Positions 43,301 to 51,904 of a stretch of 64,000 nucleotides of DNA are shown piece after piece. The notes under the pieces were generated by a model that worked only from the letters and a program-made list of their open reading frames with translations, made no database searches and was not told the origin of the DNA. The stretch comes from CAYNZV01 sp965217095. Its GTDB lineage: Bacteria; Latescibacterota; UBA2968; UBA8231. Location of the stretch: positions 496,001 to 560,000 of the forward strand of contig OZ244235.1 in assembly GCA_965217095.1 (NCBI GenBank), read 5' to 3'. Both the position numbers and the translations under genes were made by a program. Position 1 is the first letter of the stretch. Every line of letters begins with the position of its first letter.

Positions 43301-43833
43301 ATGGCGCTTCTGAAGATTTCGTTCGAAATCCCACTCCTGGGGAACATTGCTCGCAACTTAACGGTTGTGTACCCGGAGAACCCCGAATTTACGGCTGAGC
43401 TGCCGGTTATGTATCTACTTACTGGCGGACTTAAAGATGACACGTTCTGGACCGTATATCCATGATTGAGGTCTACGTGAAGGATCTCCCGATGATTTCG
43501 AAATGGCGAGACAATCCTGATAGAGCTTCGTACTTCGAGCTGCCGCGGCGATGGTTCTTCGACCAAATGCTCGGACTATCTCCCGCAGGCGGCAAGGACT
43601 GTCTGTTCCAGTTGGCAGAGCAAGTCGATACCTCGTCCGTTCCGGCCATCCGATTCGACTGCGGTACGGAGGACTTTCTCCTCGGGGAGAATCGGGAGTT
43701 CGCTGCCCATCTCAAGGCTCTCGGAATCCCACATGCGTACGAAGAGTACCCGGAAGGACACGAGTTTGAGTATTGGAACACCCACGTGCAAGAGGCAATC
43801 GAGTTCCACAAGGAGCAACTGTCGATTCAGTGA
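43301..43833 (+). pseudogene. Esterase (EstA/FrmB-like alpha/beta hydrolase) with internal deletion
   Basis: The ATG at 43301 begins MALLKISFEIPLLGNIARNL and continues to a stop at 43465 (54 residues, with MYLLTGGLKDDTFWT where relatives have an LHG motif). A second frame, 43462-43833, carries the C-terminal part: CLFQLAEQVDTSSVPAIRFDCGTEDFLLGENREF and PHAYEEYPEGHEFEYWNTHV, containing the acid and His regions. The central segment with the nucleophile Ser elbow is missing, so the enzyme is dead. Confidence 0.75.
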
Positions 43834-43963
43834 TCGATCGAGTGGGTACCGGAGTGAAAATTCCCACTTCATATATCGCAGCAATTCACGCTCACCCGGT
43901 CGTGAATCGTGAAACCGTCAATGGAACCCAAAAAGAGTACATTAATTTCCTAAGGAATGGCTC

Positions 43964-44143
43964 ATGCCATCCGATTTCGTCGATGCTCGCATCTTCATAG
44001 GAAGAACCGTTCAAGTCAGGGTAGATCGCCGTCTTGGGACGAAACATCCAAAAGATGGCGTCATCTATCCTATCAACTACGGTTTTCTGCCGAACGTTCT
44101 TGCTCCAGATGGAGAAGACATGGATGCCTCTAACACGGTGTAA
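43964..44143 (+). pseudogene. Inorganic pyrophosphatase-like N-terminal fragment
   Basis: 59 codons from an ATG behind AAGGA. VQVRVDRRLGTKHPKDGVIYPINYGFLPNVLAPDGEDMDA matches the start of family I pyrophosphatase-like hydrolases, including the GxxYPxNYG and DGE-x-x-DA motifs. It ends abruptly at CTCTAACACGGTG, where a cassette-type YYYAAC core sits, and the C-terminal two thirds are absent. Confidence 0.7.
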
Positions 44144-44162
44144 CCACTTATATTTCTAGCTA

Positions 44163-46359
44163 ATGCGCAAAAGCTCTAACAACGACTTCTGGGTCTACGG
44201 CTCCCTTGCCCTCATCCTTCTGTTAGGCTCGTACCTCCGCTGGCTTCCCCTCAACGGGCTGAGTCTCGACGGCGTCATCGCGGGGGATGCGCTCGAATAT
44301 CAGCTTCTTGCTGAGTTCCATTGATCGGGATAGGCCCCTCCCGCCCGATAGGTACCCCGGGCATCCTCTCCTTCTGGCCGCCTTGTTCGCCAGCTTGCCG
44401 TTCGATCACGACACCATCCAGATCACCACAACCCTGGTGCTGGGAGTTCTCGTGGTCACCTTGACCTATGTCCTCGCGGCGGCCGTCCTGGGCCGAGGCA
44501 TCGGAGTGGGCGTCGCCGCTCTGGCCGCTGTGCAACCCGGCTTGGTGGATAATGCACACCGGGGCCTCTCCGATGAACTGTTCCTCACAAGCCTGCTGTT
44601 ACTGTTGATCGCGTTCCTCCGCATCAAACCGTCGTCTGAGATTGGGTGGGGACCGTATGGTCTGCTCGGCCTGGTGGGTGGGGTGGCGGCGCTGGTGCGG
44701 CCCGACGGCGCCTACGTGTTTCTCCCTATCTTTGTGATGTTTGTCTGGCGAGAGAGACGGCAAGGACTCAGTAAATTAGCCCGGACGCTGCCGGTGTTGG
44801 TGATCCCGCTTGCGCTGCCTTTTTTCTCCGGAATGTGGACGGAGACACTCGGTTTTCAATCCATGAACCTGCGTTTGGGTCGCGTCATCTTGTGGATGGA
44901 GTTCATGGTCGGTCGTATGCCGTTCAGTTACTGCCTCTACAAAGAGACGCACGTCAACGAGTGGCTTCTTGCATATCACACTTTTGGTGAGCTGGTCACG
45001 TTGGGACTGAAAAGCTCGATTCGCAACCTGTTGGCCCTCGGCGAGGCGATCTGGGGCCAGGCGGCCCTACTACTGGCGCTGCTCGGGATCGTTGCTTACG
45101 TGCGCAGGCACCGGGAATGGGCACTACCCCTGGCGATACCACTGGCCGTATTGCCCCAATGGGGCATCATTGCGTTGTGGGCGGAGGAGGACGTACAGCG
45201 CTATGCAACGCACGTGGTTCCGCTTCTCCTGATTTTTCTCGCCCTCGGGGCGCGGCAGCTCGCGGCGTGGATTAGTGCCCGTCTCACCGTCGATGCGCCG
45301 ATGACCCGCTTGTTGCCAATCGGGATCGTGCTGCTCTTTCTGTCTCCCGCGCTCTTGCCTTATTCGCTATACACACACGTGCGGCCGACTGTCGATATCC
45401 TCATGACCGAGCGCCAGTACCTGCCAAAATCGCGGGAGATTCACGCCGAACTGGTGGCGATTTGGACGGAATTGGCCGCGGGACCCGTACCGCTCTCAGA
45501 GCCGATAAGGAGGGTGGCGAAGCTGCGCGCCCGCCACGATGCGTACGCGCCCACTCACTTTATGCTGGGTGTGCTTCACAATAATCAAGGGCAGCGCATT
45601 GCAGCGATCAAGAGTCTGGAGCGGGCCCTTGAAATCGTGCCTTTCTTCGCCGAAGCGGCTGTGCTGCTGGCCGAGATCTACACTATGGAGGACCGTCGTG
45701 AGGAGGCCTTAACGCTCATTAGGCAAACGGCCATTTTGCGGTCAGATTACCCGCTGATAGAGCTAATGCGAGGGCACCTGCACATAATGGCAGGCGATGT
45801 CCATCGAGCGCGGACGGCGTACATGGAGTACCTGCGTCTCAACCGCTACCAACACGAGCGTGCATTCATGCGCAACGAACGCGTAGCGAAGCGGGAAGGT
45901 ATGGATACAGCTAAGCTGCAGCAAGCGCGCGCGGCGCTCACGACGGAAGAGGGGGGTCTGACGAGTCGGTTCCTGTGGGGTTACTTGGGCCTCGGTTTGG
46001 ACGGTATAGACTTGGCGCCGCCGTCGGACCAGACGGTCTATCTCAATCTTGGTGCGTGCGACCGCATCGCCGGCGACGTGAACGCGGCTCTGTACCACTG
46101 GATGGCGATGACGCGCCTCACACCTGCCAACGCCGAGGCTTGGGCGAACCTCGGAACTCTACAGGCCGAACTGGGACACCACGACCAAGCGCGAACTAGC
46201 TGGGTGCAGGCGCTTGCCGCAGCGCCGGACCACGCAATAGCCCTCGAGGGCCTCCGGCAGCTCGACGCTGCAACCTTCCGCGCCGAGACGGCGCGCTACG
46301 CGGCCCTCCAGGTTATCCTACCCATGACCAGGGTGCAGTCGTTGATTTTCCAACCTTAA
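44163..46359 (+). CDS. GT39-like membrane glycosyltransferase with TPR C-terminus, frameshifted near the start
   Basis: The N-terminus (ATG 44163, DFWVYGSLALILLLGSYLRWLPLNGLSLDGVIAGDALEYQLLAE) and the remainder (PPDRYPGHPLLLAALFASL to 46359) are in different frames, separated by an indel at about 44305-44325. A frame from 44287 covers 690 residues. The fold is a PMT/GT39-type glycosyltransferase: acidic residues in the first periplasmic loop (GDALEY), then about ten membrane helices up to residue 370 of that frame. The C-terminal 300 residues contain TPR units (FMLGVLHNNQGQRIAAIKSLERALEIVPF, AWANLGTLQAELGHHDQARTSWVQAL). The acceptor is unknown. If the indel is real, the first helix and catalytic loop are uncoupled. 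Confidence 0.8.
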
Positions 46360-46480
46360 ATATTGTCTATGACGGCGAAATCATTCGCCGTGTTCAAGGT
46401 TATTGCGGATGGAAGAGGTGAAGAATCTGGATCAATAGGTTACCCGCCGTGCCGTTTCTTAGGATCAGCGATCGTTGGTG

Positions 46481-46562
46481 GACAGCCGTGCCGCAGCCCG
46501 GCTTCGGGTTTCGCCCTTCGAGCAACCGCCTCGCGGTCGGGCACGGCGACTTTACATGACAT
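46481..46562 (+). other. attC site (degenerate cores)
   Basis: GCCGTGCCGCAGCCCGGCTTCGG, then CGAGCAACCGCCTCGCGG and GGGCACGGCGACTTTACATG repeat the layout of the other sites. The arms CCGTGCC and GGCACGG are complementary, but the GTT core has drifted. The 120 bp before it contain no gene. Confidence 0.6.
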
Positions 46563-46580
46563 GGGTTGAGGGAGCTGAGC

Positions 46581-47075
46581 ATGCCGTCGACTGTTCCACG
46601 CACACGCAAGCAGCTGATAGATGCCGTGACATCAGCATACAAAGAATTGCAGTCGGAACTCGCCGGAAGAGGCACCAGACTAGGAAGAGTCGTTTGTGTC
46701 GACGACTGGACAGTTAAGGAGTTACTGGCTGTGCGTTGTTGGTGGAGCGAGGCTGTCGTGGACTGGGTCCGTACTGCTCGTGATGGTGGCGAGTTGGATC
46801 TGCCTGCTCCGGGCTTCAAATGGAACGAGACACCTAAACTGAACGCTGACGTGGCCAGGCGTGCCCAGAGAGAGGCATATCGCTCTGTCAATCAGCGCCT
46901 CGACTCAGCATATGAAGATGTGCTGCGGCTGATTGGTGAGCCGAGTGATCGGGAGCTGTGCGAACCAGGTGTGTTTGGCTGGACTGGGAAACATGCAGCC
47001 TGCCAGTTGATTTCCTTAAACACTGCTCGGCAATACCGCACAGCTCGGACCTACATCCGACGCAGCCTCAAATAG
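46581..47075 (+). CDS. ClbS/DfsB-family four-helix-bundle protein (cassette gene)
   Basis: 164 residues. The family pattern is clear: RKQLIDAVTSAYKELQSEL, CVDDWTVKELLAVRCWWSEAVVDWVR, LPAPGFKWNETPKLNADVARRAQREAY, RLDSAYEDVLRLIGEPSDRELCEPGVFGWTGKHAA and the C-terminal YRTARTYIRRSLK. The fold is DinB-like. ClbS itself protects against the genotoxin colibactin by hydrolysing it; most relatives are uncharacterised. The ATG at 46581 lies 20 bp after an attC-type site, as expected for a cassette. Confidence 0.88.
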   Translation: MPSTVPRTRKQLIDAVTSAYKELQSELAGRGTRLGRVVCVDDWTVKELLAVRCWWSEAVVDWVRTARDGGELDLPAPGFKWNETPKLNADVARRAQREAYRSVNQRLDSAYEDVLRLIGEPSDRELCEPGVFGWTGKHAACQLISLNTARQYRTARTYIRRSLK

Positions 47076-47197
47076 TAAGAGGGAGTGTGTCGACAGAAAC
47101 ATGGAAACTTGACCGCGCTGGAGAGTTAATTTTGTCCAATGGTCGTCAACCGGCGGACCCAACTGAGGCCAAACGTATTTTCCAGATTTTCCGTGGA

Positions 47198-47353
47198 TCA
47201 GGTCGATCTCTTTTTCTTACGCCTTCGAGCGGCTTCACGTAAGATATACTCCATCTGGCCGTTCAAACTCCGCAACTCGTCCTTAGCCCATGCGTTCAGT
47301 TCGTTCCACAACTCTATATCGATTCGTAGTGGGACCGACTTTCTCTTCGTCAT
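47198..47353 (-). CDS. Arc-like ribbon-helix-helix DNA-binding protein
   Basis: 51 residues: MTKRKSVPLRIDIELWNELNAW, then AKDELRSLNGQMEYILREAARRRKKK. The short strand SVPLRI followed by two helices is the MetJ/Arc ribbon-helix-helix fold, and the basic tail is typical. The start is the ATG at 47353. It is downstream of the SPFH gene on the same strand but now separated by an IS1380 element that ends only 4 bp before its start codon, so its natural promoter and ribosome site have been replaced. I expect it to be the regulator or partner of the SPFH gene. No gene is visible between 47076 and 47197. Confidence 0.75.
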   Translation of the reverse strand: MTKRKSVPLRIDIELWNELNAWAKDELRSLNGQMEYILREAARRRKKKRST

Positions 47354-47355
47354 AA

Positions 47356-48965
47356 TAGCCTGAATTATTCATAAAAATGCGGTGAGCCTCTGTACAACTG
47401 GTTGTTTTGCCCTACGTTAGGGTTACCCACAAACAACAACCAATCAAGAGGGCCACCGCAGATGGAAACTTCGCAGATCGCGCTATCGTTTGCAAACATC
47501 TCGGGCAAAAAGATCGAAGCTGATTTTGACGGTGGCATGACCACCAGTGATGGGGGCGCCCTGCTTCTGCGACCAGCGGAAGCCCGCACCGGGATCGTCG
47601 ACATCAAAGCTATATCGACCATACGTATACTGACCTCATCCGGCAGCGCGTATTCCAGATCGCCTGTGGCTACGAGGACGCCAATGACAGTGACGACCTG
47701 CGTTGCGATCCGGGTCTGAAAACCGCGTGCGACCGTCTGCCTCTGACGGGAGACGATTTGGCCAGTCAACCAACCATGTCTCGTTTGGAAAACAGTGTCA
47801 GCCGCTCGGATCTGTATCGCATCGGGCTCGCTTTGCTGGAAATATTCATCGAGTCTTACGACCAGCCGCCCAAGAAGCTCACCATCGACATCGACGACAC
47901 GGACGATCCGGCACACGGCGCCCAGCAACTCACGTTGTTCCATGCCTACTATGACGAGTATTGCTACCTTCCGGTCCATCTCTACGAAGGGGAGTCGGGC
48001 AAATTGATCACGACGCTGCTGCGACCCGGTCGTAGAATGCGAGGCCGAGAGGCGGTAGCCATCCTCAAACGCGTGTTGGATCATTTGATCATGGTGTGGC
48101 CGAAGACGAAGATCACCTTACGAGGCGACTCACACTTCAGCACCCCTGAGGTGCACGACCTGTGCGACGGATACGGTATTGATTTCATTCTGGGACAGGC
48201 GATCAACAACAAGCTCAAGGCACTCGGCGAACCGCTGATGGAGCTGGTGGCGGCGCTGGCCGAGCAGAGCGATGAACCGGTGCGGCTTTTTGACCGCTTC
48301 GAGTATCAGGCCAAGAGCTGGCCCCGACCGCGCCAGATTATCTACAAGGCCGAGATCACACAAGGCAAAGCCAACCCGCGCTTCGTGGTGACCAATATCC
48401 GCAACCGCACTCCCGAGTTTCTGTATGAGGAGATCTACTGCGCTCGTGGGCGGTCGGAAGGCTTCATCAAGAATCACAAGACCTACCTGCAGTCCGACCG
48501 CACCTCCTGCCACCGCTTCTCGGCCAACCAATTTCGCCTCTTCCTGCACAGCGCGGCCTACGTGCTGCTGCACACGATCCAACAGATTGGCATGCGCGGC
48601 ACCCAATGGACGACGTCCAACTTTAACACGATCCAACTCCGGGTGCTCAAAATCGGCGCCCGCGTGCGGGAGCAAGCCACCAAGGTCCGTTTTCACTTTC
48701 CGACGTCATACCCGCTCAAGGATCTGATGCGCACCGTCGTCCTCAACCTCGACACCTCATGATGCTTTGCGATGTCCCACTACATCCACGCACACGATCC
48801 ACCAAGGGACCCGACTGTCCCAATGACATCCAAAAGAGGCTCAGATCTCCCAGACAACACCTCGACGACCGACAGCACTCGATCAACCCGCTACCAAAAC
48901 GTCCAGCCATTGACCAGCGCACCGAATTCGTTCGCTTGGTGCGGATTCATGAATTATTCAGGCTA
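47356..48965 (+). mobile_element. IS1380-family insertion sequence
   Basis: About 1.61 kb bounded by perfect 17-bp inverted repeats: 47356-47372 reads TAGCCTGAATTATTCAT and its complement is at 48949-48965. The transposase frames at 47462-48762 belong to the IS1380 group. I could not identify a target duplication. Confidence 0.9.
47462..48762 (+). pseudogene. IS1380 transposase, broken by an internal deletion
   Basis: The first frame METSQIALSFANISGKKIEADF and TTSDGGALLLRPAEARTGIVD stops being IS1380-like at about 47605. The homologous sequence resumes in another frame at SYIDHTYTDLIRQRVFQIACGYEDANDSDDLRCDP and runs to the end: LTIDIDDTDDPAHGAQQ, LITTLLRPGRRMRGREAVAILKRVL, ITLRGDSHFSTPEV, YCARGRSEGFIKNHK, RFSANQFRLFLHSAAYVLLH. 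Roughly 15-20 codons around GIVD are missing. The copy is probably unable to move by itself. Confidence 0.88.
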
Positions 48966-48972
48966 GATCAAG

Positions 48973-49836
48973 TTAGTACAAGGATCCGGCGTTTATTATC
49001 GGCTGGGGCGCCTCATGTGAGCATAACACAACCATCAGATTGCTGACCATATTGGCTTTGCGCTCCTCGTCCAGATCAAGGACACCTTCGTTCTCGAGGC
49101 GGTTGAGGGCCATTTCGACCATACCGACGGCGCCATCCACGATCTTGGTACGTGCTGCGATGATTGCTTCGGCTTGCTGTCGCTGAAGCATGGCTTGTGC
49201 AATTTCTGGTGCGTAGGCCAGGTGATTGATGCGCGCCTCGTCTATTGACACACCAGCGGCCCCTACGCGATTCTGGATTTCTTTTCCAAGTGCTCGGGAC
49301 ACCTCATCTATGGACGAACGTAGGCTTAGTTCCCCTTCGGTCTGATCGTACGGATAGCTAGTTGCAAGGTGGCGCACTGCTGACTCTGCTTGAACGTGAA
49401 CGTATTCCCCATAGTCATCCACATAAAATACGGCTTGCACGGTATCCTTTACTCGCCATACGACTACCGCAGAGATTTCAATTGGATTTCCCTTCTTGTC
49501 ATTGACCTTCAGTATGTTACTATCGAAGTTGCGCGCTCTCAGCGAAATCCTTCTGCGAGACCGAAGTGGATTGGTCCAACGCAATCCAGCCGCTGTCTTA
49601 GTGCCTTTGTATTTGCGGAATAGCAACATGACTATCGCTTCGTTCGGTTCGACGATGAAGAGACCTCGATACATCACGGCTAGCACGACGAGAATTAGCG
49701 AAGTGATGACTATTCCCCACGCGACTGCTGACAAGATGCCAAAGACCAATCCGGTAACACAGGCAACGACCAGTAGAGTGAGAACGGTAAACGTCGCCGA
49801 ACCGCTCAGCTGAGGTGTCAATTTCTCGGTAGTCAT
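48973..49836 (-). CDS. SPFH-domain (stomatin/prohibitin-like) membrane protein (cassette gene)
   Basis: 287 residues from the ATG at 49836 (MTTEKLTPQLSGS), with AAGGAG about 11 nt upstream; a longer frame to 50100 runs through the promoter and is not credible. Two adjacent membrane segments (FTVLTLLVVACVTGLVFGIL, GIVITSLILVVLAVMY) precede the SPFH domain: GLFIVEPNEAIVMLLFRKYKGT, RNFDSNILKVNDKKGNPIEISAVVVWRV, AESAVRHLATSYPYD, LGKEIQNRVGAAGVSIDEARINHLAYAPEIAQAMLQRQQAEAIIAAR. It probably oligomerises in membrane microdomains. It is minus-oriented and followed, beyond the IS, by the ribbon-helix-helix gene. Confidence 0.9.
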   Translation of the reverse strand: MTTEKLTPQLSGSATFTVLTLLVVACVTGLVFGILSAVAWGIVITSLILVVLAVMYRGLFIVEPNEAIVMLLFRKYKGTKTAAGLRWTNPLRSRRRISLRARNFDSNILKVNDKKGNPIEISAVVVWRVKDTVQAVFYVDDYGEYVHVQAESAVRHLATSYPYDQTEGELSLRSSIDEVSRALGKEIQNRVGAAGVSIDEARINHLAYAPEIAQAMLQRQQAEAIIAARTKIVDGAVGMVEMALNRLENEGVLDLDEERKANMVSNLMVVLCSHEAPQPIINAGSLY

Positions 49837-49862
49837 GATGCTGAAGTCTCCTTTGTTCGAAG

Positions 49863-49890
49863 TGATATCAAAATGATATGTAAATGATAT
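49863..49890 (-). promoter_or_regulatory. Triple TGATAT operator-like direct repeat upstream of the SPFH gene
   Basis: TGATAT occurs at 49863, 49874 and 49885, exactly 11 bp apart (one helical turn), 27-54 bp upstream of the SPFH start. On the minus strand the AT-rich block includes TATTAT, a likely -10. Hexamers at one-turn spacing are how ribbon-helix-helix dimers commonly bind side by side. Confidence 0.55.
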
Positions 49891-49924
49891 AATATGCGCG
49901 AGCAATATTTTTTTTGCAAGTTCT

Positions 49925-49990
49925 CTTACGGAAGACCGTAGGAGCGGCGGCTTTGCCGCCTTGGCCTTCGGCAACCTCTCACATAGGCTC
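49925..49990 (+). other. attC-like remnant
   Basis: GGAGCGGCGGCTTTGCCGCCTTGGCCTTCGGCAACC closely matches the site at 24765 (hairpin plus shared block), followed by CAGGGTTCG as there. No core heptamers are clear. Confidence 0.45.
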
Positions 49991-50068
49991 AGGGTTCGCC
50001 AACCTGGACACCCTCGAGACAGACGATCGAGATGATCTCCGAAGAAGGCCTTTGAGGAGCAGCGCATA

Positions 50069-50914
50069 ATGGGAAACGGACGAGTGACAATTGCCGGCAT
50101 TCAATTCGCGGGCATCCCCGACGAAAAACAGAAAAATACAGAAACGGCCTCGCGCCTGATTCACCAGGCGTCGGCAGCGGGCGCGCAGATTGTCATGACG
50201 CCCGAGGTAGTGCTAACAGGCTTTGTTGGCGGCGAGCGTGAGCGCGCAATGGCAGAGCCCGTTCCAGGTCCCTCTTGCGAATATTTCGCGGCTTTGGCCC
50301 AAGAATTGGGCATCTATATCCTCGTGGGCTTATCGGAGCTGTGCGACGGCCAGATCATGAACTCCATGCCGGTATTTTCGCCCCAAGGCGAATTGATGGG
50401 CACGATGCGCAAGGTGCACATAAACCGCTACGAGACGGCCGGCCGTTGGCGCAACGGCTCGGCGTTTCCGGTGTGGGACTTTGAAACGATGACGGGCACC
50501 TTTCGCGGTGGCATTATGATCTGCTATGACCGCGAAGTGCCCGAGAGCGCGCGGCTTTTGATGCTGCAAGGGGCGGACATTATTTTTAATCCGCTGGCCT
50601 GCGGTTGCCCCACAGACGAGGTGCACCGCTGTTTGTTGCGCACGCGCGCTTTCGAAAACGAGGTGTGGGTACAGGTCGTCAACCACGCTGCGCCGACGCA
50701 CAACGGCCACAGCATGTTTATCGACCAAGCGGGCATGATAGTCAACGAGGCGGCGGAAGGCGAAGAGGTCTTGGTGCAGGAGATCGATCTGCAGGCGTTG
50801 GAGAGACATCGCGAAAAGGGCATTTACGGACGGCACCACAGGCGGCCGGAGTTGTACGGCTTGTTGTGCGACAAGGGAGGACAGGTGCACCCGGAGGATG
50901 CGAATTTGCCGTGA
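50069..50914 (+). CDS. Carbon-nitrogen hydrolase (nitrilase superfamily)
   Basis: 281 residues. The catalytic triad is visible: Glu46 in IVMTPEVVLTGF, Lys115 in MGTMRKVHINRYE and Cys152 in GGIMICYDREVPESARLLMLQGADII. The fold is the alpha-beta-beta-alpha nitrilase/amidase sandwich. It probably hydrolyses an amide or carbamoyl bond of a small molecule. Base composition and codon use are closer to the chromosomal genes than to the AT-rich cassettes. A GCGTTAAC stretch in the 78 bp after it is too weak to call a site. Confidence 0.92.
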   Translation: MGNGRVTIAGIQFAGIPDEKQKNTETASRLIHQASAAGAQIVMTPEVVLTGFVGGERERAMAEPVPGPSCEYFAALAQELGIYILVGLSELCDGQIMNSMPVFSPQGELMGTMRKVHINRYETAGRWRNGSAFPVWDFETMTGTFRGGIMICYDREVPESARLLMLQGADIIFNPLACGCPTDEVHRCLLRTRAFENEVWVQVVNHAAPTHNGHSMFIDQAGMIVNEAAEGEEVLVQEIDLQALERHREKGIYGRHHRRPELYGLLCDKGGQVHPEDANLP

Positions 50915-50992
50915 GCCAAGAGGTCGCTCTCAATATTATGCGCTCTTGCACGGCTTCGGGAAACGGCCTTCGCGTTAACGGGGAGAGCAGCT

Positions 50993-51670
50993 ATGTCAAC
51001 TGGGTACTCGCGTTATGACGGCGTGGCCGACTGGTATGAAGCCACCTTCAACGAGTTCAATGGCGAGGAGGCGGATTTCCTTGCGGAGGCTCTCGGCGCC
51101 GGCCACGGGCAGAAGTGTCTCGATGTGGCCTGCGGTACTGGCCGCCACGGCGAGGCGATTACAGGTGCGGGGTACGTCCCGGTGGGCATCGACATCTCCA
51201 CTGACCAGCTTCGATTCGCAAAACAGCGGCTTCATGCGGTGTGCGCCGATGCCCAACAGTTTCCCTTCGCCGGAGGCGTCGTTGGCGTTGTAGTCGGCAT
51301 GTACTTCCACACCGACGTAGTGGACTTCTCCGCTATTGTTCGCGAGGTCGCACGCGGCCTACGAAACGGCGGGACCTTCATCTACGTCGGTCTCCACCCG
51401 TGCTTTATCGGACCATTTGTCGACCGGACGAAGGAATCCGAAGACCGCGCACTCGCGTTCCGCGGCGGATACGGTCGTACTGGCTGGGCGAGGCGTGGCT
51501 CAGGGTCTGGAGAAGGACTCTGGAGTCGTGTTGGAGGACATCACAAAACGATGGCGGAGTTCATTGGAGCCTTCGCTCAAGCGCCGTTCAATATCCGTTC
51601 CATCCGAGAGTTCTCTGGTGGCGGTTCGGTATTACCACGGAATCTAGGTATCGTAGCCGAAAAGCCGTAA
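50993..51670 (+). CDS. UbiE-type SAM-dependent methyltransferase
   Basis: 225 residues. Motif I CLDVACGTGRHGEAITGAGY, motif II VPVGIDISTDQLRFAKQR, post-II AVCADAQQFPFAGGVVGVVV, motif III REVARGLRNGGTFIYVGLHP. It belongs to the methyltransferase type 11 group. The ATG at 50993 has GGGGAGAG upstream. A slightly Gly-rich insertion after residue 155 (GYGRTGWARRGSGSGEG) may be a frameshift scar or a natural loop. Substrate unknown. Confidence 0.88.
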   Translation: MSTGYSRYDGVADWYEATFNEFNGEEADFLAEALGAGHGQKCLDVACGTGRHGEAITGAGYVPVGIDISTDQLRFAKQRLHAVCADAQQFPFAGGVVGVVVGMYFHTDVVDFSAIVREVARGLRNGGTFIYVGLHPCFIGPFVDRTKESEDRALAFRGGYGRTGWARRGSGSGEGLWSRVGGHHKTMAEFIGAFAQAPFNIRSIREFSGGGSVLPRNLGIVAEKP

Positions 51671-51741
51671 GGATCGACTGTAGGGAATAAGCCACAGCTG
51701 GTGCCAAGGAAACCAATTGACGCGACAGATTGGAGGGAAAC

Positions 51742-51852
51742 ATGCAACTGAAAGAAACGCTCACGAGATATCCTTCAATTATGTATCTACTGGGGGGCGC
51801 ACTTCTCGGTATGCTCAGAAGCGCCCTGGCCTTCGGCCAACACTTCGAGTAG
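51742..51852 (+). CDS. Small hydrophobic peptide of 36 residues
   Basis: ATG at 51742 with GGAGGGAAA 5 nt upstream. It encodes MQLKETLTRYPSIMYLLGGALL and GMLRSALAFGQHFE, with one membrane segment. The end (GGCCTTCGGCCAAC) resembles a piece of an attC hairpin, so this may be the 5' stub of a truncated cassette gene rather than a complete peptide. Confidence 0.4.
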   Translation: MQLKETLTRYPSIMYLLGGALLGMLRSALAFGQHFE

Positions 51853-51904
51853 CAGCCTGAATTTTGTCGAATCACTTAAATCGGGATCAATCGGAGGACA
51901 CACA

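Noticed and set aside
24765..49990. Palindromic spacers as a CRISPR array
   Set aside because: Spacing is irregular (0.6-6 kb), each interval contains genes, and the repeats are imperfect palindromes rather than short direct repeats.
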